Below, in pieces: positions 42,543 to 52,154 of a stretch of 64,000 nucleotides of DNA. Made by a program: the position numbers and the translations under genes. Origin of the DNA: Stenotrophomonas rhizophila (GTDB lineage: Bacteria > Pseudomonadota > Gammaproteobacteria > Xanthomonadales > Xanthomonadaceae); NCBI RefSeq assembly GCF_003751305.1, contig NZ_RJKV01000002.1:62001-126000 (forward strand), read 5' to 3'. The first letter of the stretch is position 1. Each line of letters opens with the position of its first letter. Under the pieces are notes generated by a model. It did not search any database. It worked only from the letters and a program-made list of their open reading frames with translations, and was not told the origin of the DNA.

Positions 42543-45272
42543 ATGAGCACCTACCACCTGCAAGCTGTCTTCCGCCCGCAGTCGGTCGCCGTGATCGGCG
42601 GCAGCCCGCGTGAACGCTCCGCCGGCCGCGCGGTGATGCGCAATCTGCGCGGAACCGGCTTCCCCGGCAAGGTGGCCTGGATCAATCCGCGTTACAGCGA
42701 GATCGACGGCATCCGCACCGTGAAGCGGCTCAAGGACCTGGACTGGGTGCCCGAACTGGTGGTGATCACCGCCCCGGCCAGCATCGTGCCGCAGGTGGTG
42801 GCCACCGCCGCCGAGCGCGGGGTCAGCGCGGCGATCATTCTCACTGCCAACCTGGGCGAAGGCCCGGGCTCGCTGGCCGCGCAGGTGGAGGCGGCCGCCC
42901 GGCCGAAGGGCCTGCGCATTCTCGGCCCGCACTGCCTGGGCGTGATCGCCCCGCATGCGCGCTTGAACGCCAGCATCGCCGCGCACTTCCCGCAGGCCGG
43001 CGATCTGGCCCTGATCTCCGAATCCAGCGCGATTGCCGCGGCCCTGGTGGAGTGGGGCGTGGCACGCTCGGTCGGGTTCTCCGCCGTGGTCTCGCTTGGC
43101 GACACCCTGGATGTCGACTTCGGCGATCTGCTCGATTACTTCGCCACCGATTACCGCACCCGCGCGATCCTGCTCTACGTCGAGCACATCCGCGATGCGC
43201 GCAAGTTCATGTCGGCCGCGCGTGCCGCGGCGCGCGCCAAGCCGGTGGTGGTGGTCAAATCCGGCCGCCACATCCGCATCAATCCCGATGCCGATACCCA
43301 CGTGCAGGCACTGGCCAGTGCCGATGCGGTGTACGGCGCGGCATTCAACCGTGCGGGCCTGCTGCGCGTGAGCGCGCTGGATGAGTTGTTCACCGCGGCC
43401 GAAACACTCGGCCGGCTCGGCACCTTCCCGGGTCGCCGGCTGGCGATCCTGAGCAACGGCGGTGGGGTGGGGCGGCTGGCGGTGGATCAGCTGCTGGCCC
43501 TGCGCGGCAGCCTGGCCGAGCTGTCGCCGGCCACCGTCGCACAACTCGATGCGGTGCTGCCGCAAGGCTGGTCGCGCAGCAATCCGGTCGACATCGTGGT
43601 CGATGCCGACGGCGACCGCTACGCCGCGGCGATCGAAGCGCTCATGTCCGATACCGAGAACGACGCCGTGCTGGTGGTCAACGTGCCGACCGCGTTCACC
43701 TCCTCGGCCGATGCCGCGCAGGCGCTGACCCGCACGCTCGGCCTGCGACCGCGACACCACCGCGACAAGCCGGTGTTCGCGGTGTGGCTGGGCAACGACG
43801 ATCGTGCCACGGCCACGCTCAATGCCGCGCGCGTGCCTACCTATCCGACCGAAGCCGAGGCGGTCCGCGGCTTCCAGCATCTGGTGCGCTACCGCGACGC
43901 GCAGGCCGCCTTGATGGAAACCCCACCCAGTCTGCCCGAGGATTTCGTGGTCGATACCGCCGGCGCCCGCGCGCTGGTGGAGGCTGCGCTCGCGGCCGGC
44001 CAGCAATGGCTGGACCCGATCGCCACCCACCAGCTGCTCAGCGCCTACGGCATTCCGTCGGCGCCGGTGATGCAGGCCCGTGATGCCCACGAGGCGATGG
44101 ACCTGGCCCAGCCATTGCTGGAGCAGGGCGCCACGGTGGCGATCAAGGTGTTCTCGGCCGATATCCCGCACAAGTCCGATGTGGATGGCGTGCGCTTGAA
44201 CCTCAGTACCCTGCAATCCGTGCATGCGGCAGCCACCTCTATCATCGCGCGCGCGCACGAAAAGCGGCCCGATGCGCGCATTGATGGCGTGCTGGTGCAG
44301 CCGACCATCGTGCGGCCCAAGGCGCGCGAGTTGATTGCCGGGATCGCCGACGACCCGACCTTCGGCCCGGTGATCGTGTTCGGTCGCGGCGGCACCGCGG
44401 TGGAAGTGATCGATGACAAAGCGATCGCCCTGCCGCCGCTGGACCTGCGCCTGTCGCATGAACTGATCGGCCGCACGCGGGTCTCACGCATCCTCAAGGC
44501 GTACCGCGATGTCCCGGCCGCCGACGAACGTGCAGTCGCGCTGATCCTGGTCAAGCTCGCCCAGCTTGCCGCCGACATTCCCGAGATCCGCACGCTCGAC
44601 ATCAATCCGCTGCTGGCTGACCGCGACGGCGTGATCGCACTCGATGCGCGCGTGGCGATCGAACCGTCCCGCAAACTGCACAAGGGCCGCGGCCACCCAC
44701 GCTTCGCGGTATTTCCGTACCCGAAGGAGTGGGAGCGCACCATCACCCTGTCCGACGGCGCCCCCGCCTTTGTACGCCCGGTCCGCCCCGAGGACGACGC
44801 GCTGTTCCGCGCCTTCTTCGCGCGCGTCACCGATGACGACCTGCGCCTGCGCTTCTTCCAGTCGGTGAAGCATTTCAGCCACGAGTTCATCGCGCGCCTG
44901 ACCCAGCTCGACTACGCCCGCTCCATCGCACTGGTGGCGATCGATCCGCGCAGTGGCGACATGCTCGGTGCCGTGCGCCTGCACGCTGATGCGGACTACG
45001 ACCGTGGCGAGTACGGCATCCTGATCCGCTCCGACCTCAAGGGCCATGGCATCGGCTGGCGGCTGATGGCGATCATGATCGAGTACGCCCAGTGGCTCGG
45101 CCTGAACATCATCGAAGGCCAGGTGCTGCGCGAGAACAGCACCATGCTGGCGATGTGCCAGAGCCTGGGCTTCAAGACCCGGCTCGACCCGGACGATTCG
45201 ACGGTGATGGTGGTGACCCTGCCGGTGCAGGACGTGCAGGTGCCGCAGGCGCCCGATCCTGCAACGCACTGA
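42543..45272 (+). CDS. Pat/YfiQ-type protein acyltransferase (ADP-forming acyl-CoA synthetase-like plus GNAT)
   Basis: A 909-residue fusion. The CoA-binding domain (about 5-130, VAVIGGSPRERSAGRAVMRN) and succinyl-CoA-ligase-like domains (about 145-460) are followed by an ATP-grasp domain (about 480-705, VAIKVFSADIPHKSDVDGVR). The C-terminal GNAT domain (about 735-890) contains YGILIRSDLKGHGIGWRLM. In enterics this architecture is Pat, which acetylates Lys of acetyl-CoA synthetase and other enzymes; the synthetase-like part binds CoA but usually has no ligase activity. Monocistronic. Confidence 0.9.
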   Translation: MSTYHLQAVFRPQSVAVIGGSPRERSAGRAVMRNLRGTGFPGKVAWINPRYSEIDGIRTVKRLKDLDWVPELVVITAPASIVPQVVATAAERGVSAAIILTANLGEGPGSLAAQVEAAARPKGLRILGPHCLGVIAPHARLNASIAAHFPQAGDLALISESSAIAAALVEWGVARSVGFSAVVSLGDTLDVDFGDLLDYFATDYRTRAILLYVEHIRDARKFMSAARAAARAKPVVVVKSGRHIRINPDADTHVQALASADAVYGAAFNRAGLLRVSALDELFTAAETLGRLGTFPGRRLAILSNGGGVGRLAVDQLLALRGSLAELSPATVAQLDAVLPQGWSRSNPVDIVVDADGDRYAAAIEALMSDTENDAVLVVNVPTAFTSSADAAQALTRTLGLRPRHHRDKPVFAVWLGNDDRATATLNAARVPTYPTEAEAVRGFQHLVRYRDAQAALMETPPSLPEDFVVDTAGARALVEAALAAGQQWLDPIATHQLLSAYGIPSAPVMQARDAHEAMDLAQPLLEQGATVAIKVFSADIPHKSDVDGVRLNLSTLQSVHAAATSIIARAHEKRPDARIDGVLVQPTIVRPKARELIAGIADDPTFGPVIVFGRGGTAVEVIDDKAIALPPLDLRLSHELIGRTRVSRILKAYRDVPAADERAVALILVKLAQLAADIPEIRTLDINPLLADRDGVIALDARVAIEPSRKLHKGRGHPRFAVFPYPKEWERTITLSDGAPAFVRPVRPEDDALFRAFFARVTDDDLRLRFFQSVKHFSHEFIARLTQLDYARSIALVAIDPRSGDMLGAVRLHADADYDRGEYGILIRSDLKGHGIGWRLMAIMIEYAQWLGLNIIEGQVLRENSTMLAMCQSLGFKTRLDPDDSTVMVVTLPVQDVQVPQAPDPATH

Positions 45273-45319
45273 GCCGATCGCGGTACGGCGCGTGCACGTG
45301 GGCGGGGCGACAATACGGA

Positions 45320-46018
45320 ATGACCGACCGCCTCCCCCTGCTGCTGCTCCCCGGCCTGCTCAACGACGCTGAACTCTGGCGTGCGCAGATCGCGGACCTC
45401 TCCGATATCGCCGACTGCATCGTCGGCGACCAGACCCGCGGCGAGACCATGCAGGCCGTGGTCGACGACGTGCTGGCGCAGGCGCCGGCGCGCTTTGCGT
45501 TGGCGGGATTCTCGTTGGGCGGCTTCGTGGCGCAGGCGATCCTGCGCACCGCGCCAGAGCGGGTGCTGCGGCTGGCCCTGATCGATACCTCGATCCATGC
45601 CGACTCGCCCGAGCGCGCCGCGCAACGGAGGATGCAGCAGGCAAGCGTGCGTCTGCCCGGAAAATTCCACGGCTTCGGTGACACGTTGATGCGCAGCTAC
45701 ATCGATGCCTCGCGGCTGGATGATGACGTGCTGGTCCAGCGCGTACGCGACATGACCGCGCGGCTGGGCGCGGAGGTGTTCCTGCGCCAGAGCGCACTGG
45801 ACCGGGAGGATGGCCATGACGTGCTGGCGGGGTACGACGATCCGCTGTTGATCGTGTGCGGTGCCAATGACCGCATCACCCCGCTGGCGATCAGCGAGGC
45901 GATGCATGCGCTGGTGCCGGATTCAACCCTGGTGGTGCTGCCCTATTGTGGCCATCTGGCCCCGATGGAGAAGCCCGACGAGGTCAGCGCGGCGATGCGG
46001 GACTGGTTGCTCCGGTAG
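45320..46018 (+). CDS. Alpha/beta hydrolase
   Basis: A 232-residue cytoplasmic hydrolase. The nucleophile elbow is FSLGGF (G-x-S-x-G type: AGFSLGGF near residue 65); the acid is likely Asp in CGANDRITP near 185 and the His in YCGHLAPMEKP near 212. It is close to the family of short-chain esterases and BioH-like enzymes. Substrate unknown. The last codons are CTC CGG TAG, with the TAG belonging to the REP element that follows. Confidence 0.85.
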   Translation: MTDRLPLLLLPGLLNDAELWRAQIADLSDIADCIVGDQTRGETMQAVVDDVLAQAPARFALAGFSLGGFVAQAILRTAPERVLRLALIDTSIHADSPERAAQRRMQQASVRLPGKFHGFGDTLMRSYIDASRLDDDVLVQRVRDMTARLGAEVFLRQSALDREDGHDVLAGYDDPLLIVCGANDRITPLAISEAMHALVPDSTLVVLPYCGHLAPMEKPDEVSAAMRDWLLR

Positions 46019-46108
46019 GTGCCGGCCGGCGGCCGGCACTACCCGATGATGTCCATGCCGTGATCAGGCGCTGGCCTCTTCCGGTAGGTGCCGGCCGTTG
46101 GTCGGCAC
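46015..46108. repeat. Two GTAG-headed REP elements after the hydrolase gene
   Basis: GTAGGTGCCGGCCGGCGGCC begins at 46015 and ends at 46042 as a full palindrome (ending CACTAC); its GTAG contains the hydrolase stop codon (46016-46018). A second, variant copy GTAGGTGCCGGCCGTTGGTC begins at 46084. Both have the flanking context CCGGTAG. Confidence 0.85.
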
Positions 46109-46116
46109 GCACCCGA

Positions 46117-46920
46117 TCAATCCCAGGCCGGCGCGATCCCCTCCGGATTCGCCAGGCGATGCCCGCGGTCCAGCGTGGCGATCTGCGCCATGTCCTCATC
46201 GCTCAAGCGCAGTTCCGCAGCCAGCAGATTGCCGGCGAGGTTGTCGCGCTTGGTCGAGGACGGAATCACCGCAAAGCCCTGCTGCAACGCCCACGCCAGC
46301 GCGACCTGGGCCGGGGTGGCCTGATGACGCGCGGCGATGGCCTGGATCACCGGGTCCTTGAGCACTTCGCCGTACGCCAGGCTCATGTAGGCGGTGACCT
46401 GGATGCCCTGGTCCTTCAGGAACGCGATCAGCGCGCGGTTCTGCAGGTAGGGGTGGACTTCGATCTGGTTGGTGGCGATCGCATCGGCCCCGAGGATCTC
46501 GATGGCCTGGCGGGTCTGGGCGATGGTGAAGTTGGAGATGCCGATCTGTCGGGTCAGGCCCTGCGACTTGGCCTTGGCCAGTGCACCAAGATACTCGGCC
46601 ATCGGCACCGCATCCTTCGGCGACGGCCAGTGGATCAAGGTCAGCTCGACGTGGTCGGTGCGCAGCTTGCGCAGGCTCTCGCGCAGGCTCTCCAGCAGCG
46701 CGTCGTGGTGGAAGTTGGCGATCCAGATCTTGGTGGTCAGGAACAGATCGTCGCGGGCCACGCCGGACTCGGCGATGGCTTGGCCGACCTCGCCTTCGTT
46801 CTCGTAGATCTGCGCGGTATCGATGGCGCGGTAGCCGACATCCAGTGCGTTGCGCACCGAGTCGATCACGGTCTGGCCCTTCAAGCGGAAGGTGCCGAGG
46901 CCGAATGCGGGAATGCTCAT
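46117..46920 (-). CDS. dkgB: 2,5-diketo-D-gluconate reductase B-like aldo/keto reductase
   Basis: A 267-residue AKR, the same length as E. coli DkgB. ATG at 46920 follows AAGGAG. Marks are [26 protein letters not shown] (Asp and catalytic Tyr), [11 protein letters not shown] (Lys), LTLIHWPSP (His) and an NADPH-binding end [14 protein letters not shown]. It reduces carbonyls such as methylglyoxal or diketogluconate in the cytoplasm. It is probably monocistronic, between REP elements on both sides. Confidence 0.9.
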   Translation of the reverse strand: MSIPAFGLGTFRLKGQTVIDSVRNALDVGYRAIDTAQIYENEGEVGQAIAESGVARDDLFLTTKIWIANFHHDALLESLRESLRKLRTDHVELTLIHWPSPKDAVPMAEYLGALAKAKSQGLTRQIGISNFTIAQTRQAIEILGADAIATNQIEVHPYLQNRALIAFLKDQGIQVTAYMSLAYGEVLKDPVIQAIAARHQATPAQVALAWALQQGFAVIPSSTKRDNLAGNLLAAELRLSDEDMAQIATLDRGHRLANPEGIAPAWD

Positions 46921-46973
46921 GGAAACTCCTTCATGGGGTGAGGTGCAGGCTACGCCGTGCACCGTAAAGCGAC

Positions 46974-47050
46974 GTAGAGCCGACCGTGGGTCGGCTGCGG
47001 TTGCGTGAAACGAATCGTGGGTCGGCTGTTGTCGCGTGATGCCGACCGTC
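46974..47050. repeat. GTAGAGCCGACC-type REP and degenerate copies
   Basis: GTAGAGCCGACCGTGGGTCG starts at 46974 and forms an 8-bp hairpin arm. Two weaker related stretches follow (CGTGGGTCGGCTGTTG around 47022 and GCCGACCGTCGGTCC around 47042). They separate dkgB from the MFS gene end. Confidence 0.75.
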
Positions 47051-47069
47051 GGTCCGACGTCGGGATCGA

Positions 47070-48284
47070 TCAATGCGCACTCACGGCGATGCCTTCGGCG
47101 CGGTCGGCAACCCCATCGCGGCGGTCCAGGCGGCCACTCAGCACGGTCAGTCCAAACGCACCCATCACCACCAGCGCACCCAGCCACGGGGTGTGCATCA
47201 GGCCGAAGTGATCGACCACCAGGCCACCCAGCGAAGCACCGAGCGCGATGCCGACGTTGAACGCGGCGATGTTCAGGCCCGAGGCCACATCGGCGGCCTG
47301 CGGGGCAAAACGCTGTGCCTGCTTGACCACATACACCTGCAGGCCGGGCACGTTGCCGAACGCCACCGCACCCAGCGCCAGCACGGTCAGCAGCACCAGC
47401 CAGGTGTTGTAGGCGGTGAAGGTGAGCACGAACAACACCGCGGCGAGCAACGCGAAGATCAGCTTCAGTGCGGGGATCGGGCCCCGACGGTCGGCCAGGC
47501 GGCCGCCCCACAGGTTGCCGATTGCCACCGACACGCCATACACCAGCAGCACGCCACTGACCGCATTGGCCGAGAAACCGGTGACGTCCTGAAGGATCGA
47601 GGCCAGGTAGGTGAAGGACAGGAAGGTGCCGCCGTAGCCGAGTGCGGTGATCGCATACACCAGCAGCAGCCGCGGCTGGGCCAGCACGGCGAGTTGCTGG
47701 CCAAAGGTGGCCGGTGCGCTGCGCTGCAGATGGCGCGGCACGAACAGCAGGCTGCCGATCAACGCGATCACACCCAGCGCGGCCACGGCCAGGAAGGTGG
47801 CGCGCCACCCCAGGTGCTGGCCGATGAAGGTACCCAGTGGCACGCCGGTCACCAGCGCCACGGTGAGGCCGGTGAACATGATCGCAATCGCGCTGGCGGC
47901 CTTTTCCCTGGGCACCACCGAGGTGGCGATGATCGAGCCGATCGAGAAGAACACGCCGTGCGCCAGGCCGGTCAGGACGCGCGCCACGATCAGCGCGCCA
48001 TAGCCCGGGGCCATCCAGGCGATCACGTTGCCAAGGGTGAACAACGCCATCAGCGCGACCAGCAGGGTCTTGCGCGGCACGCGGCCGGTCAGCGCGGTAA
48101 GCACCGGCGCACCGACCGCCACGCCAAGCGCATACAGCGACACCAGCAGGCCGGCCGAGGGCAGGGTGACGCCGAGGTCGGCGGCGATGGTCGGGATCAG
48201 GCCGACGATGACGAATTCAGTCGTGCCGATGGCGTACGCACCCAGCGTCAACGCCAACAAGGCCAAGGGAATACCACGGGACAT
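47070..48284 (-). CDS. MFS efflux transporter (AraJ/YdhP-like, DHA1 family)
   Basis: A 404-residue transporter with twelve predicted helices. It opens [20 protein letters not shown], with the family motif [10 protein letters not shown], and has GRVPRKTLL between helices 2 and 3 and [12 protein letters not shown] in the middle loop. The DHA1 family exports drugs or sugars; the substrate here is unknown. It is divergent from a LysR-type gene over 125 nt, so it is probably that regulator's target. Confidence 0.9.
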   Translation of the reverse strand: MSRGIPLALLALTLGAYAIGTTEFVIVGLIPTIAADLGVTLPSAGLLVSLYALGVAVGAPVLTALTGRVPRKTLLVALMALFTLGNVIAWMAPGYGALIVARVLTGLAHGVFFSIGSIIATSVVPREKAASAIAIMFTGLTVALVTGVPLGTFIGQHLGWRATFLAVAALGVIALIGSLLFVPRHLQRSAPATFGQQLAVLAQPRLLLVYAITALGYGGTFLSFTYLASILQDVTGFSANAVSGVLLVYGVSVAIGNLWGGRLADRRGPIPALKLIFALLAAVLFVLTFTAYNTWLVLLTVLALGAVAFGNVPGLQVYVVKQAQRFAPQAADVASGLNIAAFNVGIALGASLGGLVVDHFGLMHTPWLGALVVMGAFGLTVLSGRLDRRDGVADRAEGIAVSAH

Positions 48285-48365
48285 GGACGGATACCGGTGG
48301 GAGTAAGGCTGCGCAGTCTGCGCGCGGCACTCTTGCGGAAAAAGCGGTCTTCACGCCAATCACTG

Positions 48366-48391
48366 TTGCCCCATGGTCAATAATAGGGCAA
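48366..48391. promoter_or_regulatory. Dyad in the divergent MFS/LysR intergenic region
   Basis: TTGCCC-N14-GGGCAA (48366-48371 and 48386-48391) lies 18 nt before the LysR start, in the 125-nt divergent region. It spans an AATAAT that could serve as -10 for the LysR gene. It is a reasonable LysR-type (T-N11-A-like) binding site, but spacing is longer than standard. Confidence 0.4.
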
Positions 48392-48409
48392 GCCCCCGAT
48401 GCCGCTGAC

Positions 48410-49312
48410 ATGAAAACCACTCTGGATGAGATGCAGGCCTTCATCGCCGTGATCGACAGCGGATCGATCACCGCCGCTGCCGCGCAGCTGGGCCAGACCA
48501 CGTCCGGTGTCAGCCGGGCGCTGGGCCGGCTGGAGGAGAAACTCGGCACCACGCTGCTGACCCGCACCACCCGTCGCCTGCAGCTGACCGAGGAAGGCGA
48601 CGGCTTCCTGGCACAGGCCCGCGCGATCGTGGCCTCGGTGGAAGCGGCCGAGGAACAGATCGCCGCCCGGCGCCAACGCCCGGCCGGGCGCCTGCGGGTG
48701 GATGCGGCGATGCCGTTCGTGCTGCACGTGATCGCCCCGCTGGTGGCGAGCTACCGCGCGCGCTATCCCGAGGTGACGCTGGAGCTCAACAGCAGCGAGC
48801 GCTACATCGATCTGCTGGAGCGGCGCACCGATGTGGCCATCCGGATCGGGCCATTGGCCGATTCCACCCTGCATGCGCGGCCGCTGGCGCACAGCCGCCT
48901 GCGCGTGATGGCCAGCCCCGCCTACCTGCAGCAGCACGGCACCCCGCGTGATGTGGCGGCACTTGGCGTGCACACCCTGCTGGGCTTCAACGAGCCCGAC
49001 TCACTCAATCACTGGCCGCTGCCCGGCGCGACGGACGCGCTGCTGCACGTCCGCCCGGCGATGGCAGTCTCCAGCGGTGAAACGCTGCGCCGGCTCGCGC
49101 TGGAAGGGGTGGGCATCGTCTGCCTGTCCGACTTCATGACTCACCGCGACCGCGAGGCGGGCACCCTGGTCCAGCTGTTGCCGGACCTCACCGTGGAGGT
49201 CCGCCAGCCGATCCACGCCGTGTACTACCGCAACACGGCGGTCTCGGCGCGGATCAGCTCGTTCCTGGATCACCTGGCCGAGGCCATGGTGGGGACCCCC
49301 TACGTCCGGTAG
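48410..49312 (+). CDS. LysR-family transcriptional regulator
   Basis: A 300-residue LTTR: N-terminal winged helix-turn-helix (about 3-62, FIAVIDSGSITAAAAQLGQT and SRALGRLEEKLGTTLLTRTT) and a substrate-binding domain from about 90. It resembles the group that controls adjacent MFS exporters and AKRs. It probably regulates the divergent MFS gene and itself. The protein ends YVR-stop, where the TAG is part of the REP element that follows. Confidence 0.92.
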   Translation: MKTTLDEMQAFIAVIDSGSITAAAAQLGQTTSGVSRALGRLEEKLGTTLLTRTTRRLQLTEEGDGFLAQARAIVASVEAAEEQIAARRQRPAGRLRVDAAMPFVLHVIAPLVASYRARYPEVTLELNSSERYIDLLERRTDVAIRIGPLADSTLHARPLAHSRLRVMASPAYLQQHGTPRDVAALGVHTLLGFNEPDSLNHWPLPGATDALLHVRPAMAVSSGETLRRLALEGVGIVCLSDFMTHRDREAGTLVQLLPDLTVEVRQPIHAVYYRNTAVSARISSFLDHLAEAMVGTPYVR

Positions 49313-49380
49313 TGCCGGCCGCTGGCCGGCGCCATTCCGATGCGTGCTGCGTGCGGTTGTCGGCCAGCGGCCGGCACTAC
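49309..49380. repeat. Inverted pair of GTAG-headed REP elements
   Basis: GTAGTGCCGGCCGCTGGCCG begins at 49309 and its inverted copy runs 49359-49380, ending CACTAC. The arrangement is the same as at 117-186. The GTAG contains the LysR stop codon (49310-49312), and the inverted end lies 7 nt from the chemoreceptor stop. Confidence 0.85.
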
Positions 49381-49387
49381 CGCTGCA

Positions 49388-51520
49388 TCACGCCGCGCGG
49401 GCCAATCCGCTCACCACACCGCGCCCGGCATCCAGCACGAACACATCCACCGCCGCATTCAAGGCGACGGCCTGCTCTTCCATGCTGCGCGCCGCCGCCG
49501 AGGCTTCCTCCACCAAGGCCGCGTTCTGCTGCGTGGTCTCGTCCATCTGCACCACCGTCTGGTTGACCTGCTCGATGCCGGCCGACTGCTCCTGCGACGC
49601 GGCGGCAATGTCGGCCATGATGTCGGTGACGCGCTGCACGCTGCCGACGATCTCGCCCATGGTCTGCCCGGCCTGCCGCACCAGTGCTGCGCCGCTGTCG
49701 ACATCGGCCACGGACTGATCGATCAACGCCTTGATCTCCTTGGCCGCACCGGCCGAACGCTGCGCCAGCGTCCGTACTTCGCTGGCGACCACCGCAAAGC
49801 CGCGGCCCTGCTCGCCGGCGCGTGCCGCTTCCACGGCGGCGTTGAGCGCCAGGATGTTGGTCTGGAAGGCGATGCCGTCGATGACGCTGATGATCTCGGC
49901 GATCTGCCGCGACGAGCCTTGGATCGCGCCCATCGTGGTGACCACCTGGCCGACCACCTCACCGCCCTGCGAGGCGACCGAGGCTGCACTGATAGAGAGC
50001 TGGTTGGCCTGGCGTGCGTGTTCGGCGTTCTGGCGCACCGTGGAGGTCAGCTCTTCCATCGAGGCGGCGGTCTCTTCCAGATTCGCTGCCTGCTGCTCGG
50101 TGCGGCGCGACAGATCGCTGTTGCCCGCGGCGATCTCGCCCGCGGCCGTCTGGATGGACTGGGCCGCGTGCTTGATGTCGCCAACGATGGTGGTCAGCTG
50201 GCCGGTGGTGCGCGCCATGTCATCGCGCATGCGCGCGAACACACCGTGGAAATCGCCGTGCATGCGCGCGCTGAGATCCCCGCCGGCAATCGCCTGCAGC
50301 ACGCGTGAGACCTCGCCCAGATCCTGCTCGGTGGTCTGCATCAGGCGATTGAGGCCGCCGACCATCTCGCCGAAGTCGTGCTGGTAGCGCGCTTGATCAC
50401 CACGCAGGCTGAAATCACCCAACGCCGCCGCCTCGGCCAGTCGCTTGATCTCGGCATTGATCGCGCCGAGGTTGACCTTGGCCGTGTCCAGCGCCTGGGT
50501 GATCACCGCCTTCTCGCCGGGCAGGCGCTCCATGTCCACCGACAGATCACCGACCGCATAGCGGCCCATGATCTCGATCGCGCGCAGCTTCACCTGGATG
50601 TGGTTGGCGACCAAGGTGTTGTTCTCGCGCACCATCTGACCGTAAGCGCCGGGCAGGGCGTCGGCATCCATGCGGTAGCTGATCTGGCCGGCGTCGTGGC
50701 GCTGAGCCATGGTTGCCTGCGCATCCAGTACGGCCTTGAGCGTCTGGGTCACCTCGCTCATCGCCGTGCCGAGACGGCCGATTTCGTCGCGGCTGCGCAC
50801 CACCATCGTGTGCTCCAGATCGCCGCGTGCGACGGCGCGGGCGGCCGCTTCCACCGCGATCACGGGTGCGATCACCGCGCGACGCAGCCACAGCGCCAGC
50901 ACCACCAGCAGCACCGCGGCTGCCAGCGCCGTCGTGATCGCCGATGCCACCAGCGCGGCACGTGCGCGCTCGGAGGTGGCATTGGTTTCGAACTCGGCAC
51001 GTTCGTTGGCGCGTGTCGCCAGCGCGTCCAGTGTCGTCCCAACGCTGCGATCAGCGCCGCGCACCAGCGCATCGGCCGCCTGGGTGTCATAGCCACTGGC
51101 GGCAAACGCCTCCAGCGCCCCGCGGTAGCGGGCCTCCAGGGCACGATGTTCGGTCAGGAACTGGTTGGCCAGCGTGCGCGTCTGCTCGTCGCGGCTGGTG
51201 GCGAGCGTGCCCGCCAATTCGGCGATGCGGCGTCCCTCCGCATCGAATGCCGCCAGGTGGCGTTCGCGCTGTGCGTCGTCCGCCCCGCGGATCAATACGT
51301 TCTTCCATTCCTGCACCTGCAGGCGGAACTCGCGCTGGAGCAGCTCGGCCTGTGCCTTGCGGGCGAGCTCGGGAGGGACCTCGGTCGAGAGGTTGCGCCA
51401 CGCCGAACCGAGCCCGGCCAGGGCGGCGAGGACAATGATGATCAGGCCAAGCGACAGCGCGCCCAGCAGTTTGAACTGAAGACTCAGGGCGCGTGGACGC
51501 GCCGGTGCGGAGGACGTCAT
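49388..51520 (-). CDS. Methyl-accepting chemotaxis protein
   Basis: A 710-residue chemoreceptor. TM1 is about residues 15-36 ([20 protein letters not shown]), a periplasmic domain of about 155 residues follows, and TM2 is about 190-212 ([20 protein letters not shown]). A HAMP region ([20 protein letters not shown]) and a long helical part precede the signalling domain, whose tip reads [20 protein letters not shown] then [20 protein letters not shown]. There is no CheR-binding NWETF-type C-terminal pentapeptide. The ligand is unknown. It is not in a che operon. Confidence 0.93.
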   Translation of the reverse strand: MTSSAPARPRALSLQFKLLGALSLGLIIIVLAALAGLGSAWRNLSTEVPPELARKAQAELLQREFRLQVQEWKNVLIRGADDAQRERHLAAFDAEGRRIAELAGTLATSRDEQTRTLANQFLTEHRALEARYRGALEAFAASGYDTQAADALVRGADRSVGTTLDALATRANERAEFETNATSERARAALVASAITTALAAAVLLVVLALWLRRAVIAPVIAVEAAARAVARGDLEHTMVVRSRDEIGRLGTAMSEVTQTLKAVLDAQATMAQRHDAGQISYRMDADALPGAYGQMVRENNTLVANHIQVKLRAIEIMGRYAVGDLSVDMERLPGEKAVITQALDTAKVNLGAINAEIKRLAEAAALGDFSLRGDQARYQHDFGEMVGGLNRLMQTTEQDLGEVSRVLQAIAGGDLSARMHGDFHGVFARMRDDMARTTGQLTTIVGDIKHAAQSIQTAAGEIAAGNSDLSRRTEQQAANLEETAASMEELTSTVRQNAEHARQANQLSISAASVASQGGEVVGQVVTTMGAIQGSSRQIAEIISVIDGIAFQTNILALNAAVEAARAGEQGRGFAVVASEVRTLAQRSAGAAKEIKALIDQSVADVDSGAALVRQAGQTMGEIVGSVQRVTDIMADIAAASQEQSAGIEQVNQTVVQMDETTQQNAALVEEASAAARSMEEQAVALNAAVDVFVLDAGRGVVSGLARAA

Positions 51521-51666
51521 GGGAAATGAAAAGTGGGGAAGGGCAATGCGGTATCGGTCTGCCTAAAGCAGGCTGAAGTGCGACGCCAATCACGGTTACC
51601 GTTCCATTAAACGTTGTGACGACGGCGTGTAGATGAAAATTGGTCACACATGGAACGAAACAGGAC

Positions 51667-51701
51667 TGGACAGGCAATTAGTTTGTAACTATCGTAGTTA
51701 C
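51667..51701 (+). promoter_or_regulatory. Promoter and operator dyad immediately before the Rrf2 gene
   Basis: TGGACA (51667-51672), 17 nt, then TATCGT (51690-51695) form a promoter whose start would fall at about 51702, the A of the ATG, so the mRNA may be leaderless. A perfect dyad GTAACTA-TCG-TAGTTAC (51685-51701) covers the -10 box and ends at the ATG. It is well placed for autorepression by the Rrf2-type protein. Confidence 0.6.
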
Positions 51702-52154
51702 ATGAAATCCAGCAACCAGTTCTCCGACGCGCTGCACGTGATGGCCCATCTGGTCGGCCAAGACGGCCCGCGCACCTCCGAGCAGCTCGCCACCTGCCTG
51801 CCAACCCATCCGGTGGTGATCCGGCGCCTGCTGTCCGCCCTGCACAAGGGCGGGCTGGTCACCAGCGTGCGTGGCCATGGCGGCGGCAGCCAGCTGGCGC
51901 GGGAACCGGCGCAGATCACGCTGTATGACGTGTACGTGGCCATCGGTGCGCCTGCGCTGCTGCACACCGGCGCCCGCGAGACCGGCCGCGGCTGCCCGGT
52001 ACAGCGCGTGGTCAACGACGCGCTCGACGACAGTTACCGCCAGGCCCAGGCCCTGCTCGAGGCCCGCCTGCATGACACCACCCTGGCCACCCTGGGCGAG
52101 GCCTTCGCCCGCCACCTGGCCCACCACGCTGCAGGAGTTCCCCATGACGTTTGA
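51702..52154 (+). CDS. Rrf2-family transcriptional regulator
   Basis: A 150-residue winged-helix regulator: NQFSDALHVMAHLVGQDGPR, HPVVIRRLLSALHKGGLVTS (recognition helix) and GHGGGSQLAREPAQITLYDVY, which are typical Rrf2/YwnA features. There is a single Cys (GRGCPVQ), so the three-Cys Fe-S site of IscR/NsrR is absent. It may sense through that Cys or another signal. It overlaps the downstream oxidoreductase by 11 nt, so the pair forms an operon that it probably controls. Confidence 0.9.
   Translation: MKSSNQFSDALHVMAHLVGQDGPRTSEQLATCLPTHPVVIRRLLSALHKGGLVTSVRGHGGGSQLAREPAQITLYDVYVAIGAPALLHTGARETGRGCPVQRVVNDALDDSYRQAQALLEARLHDTTLATLGEAFARHLAHHAAGVPHDV

Noticed and set aside
46015..46108. CRISPR-like repeats
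   Set aside because: The repeats are palindromic REPs occurring singly or as inverted pairs with irregular spacing, with no spacers and no cas genes.
51521..51600. Sigma-28 promoter for the chemoreceptor gene
   Set aside because: A CCGATACC sequence on the minus strand recalls the sigma-28 -10 box, but no TAAA-type -35 lies at the right distance.
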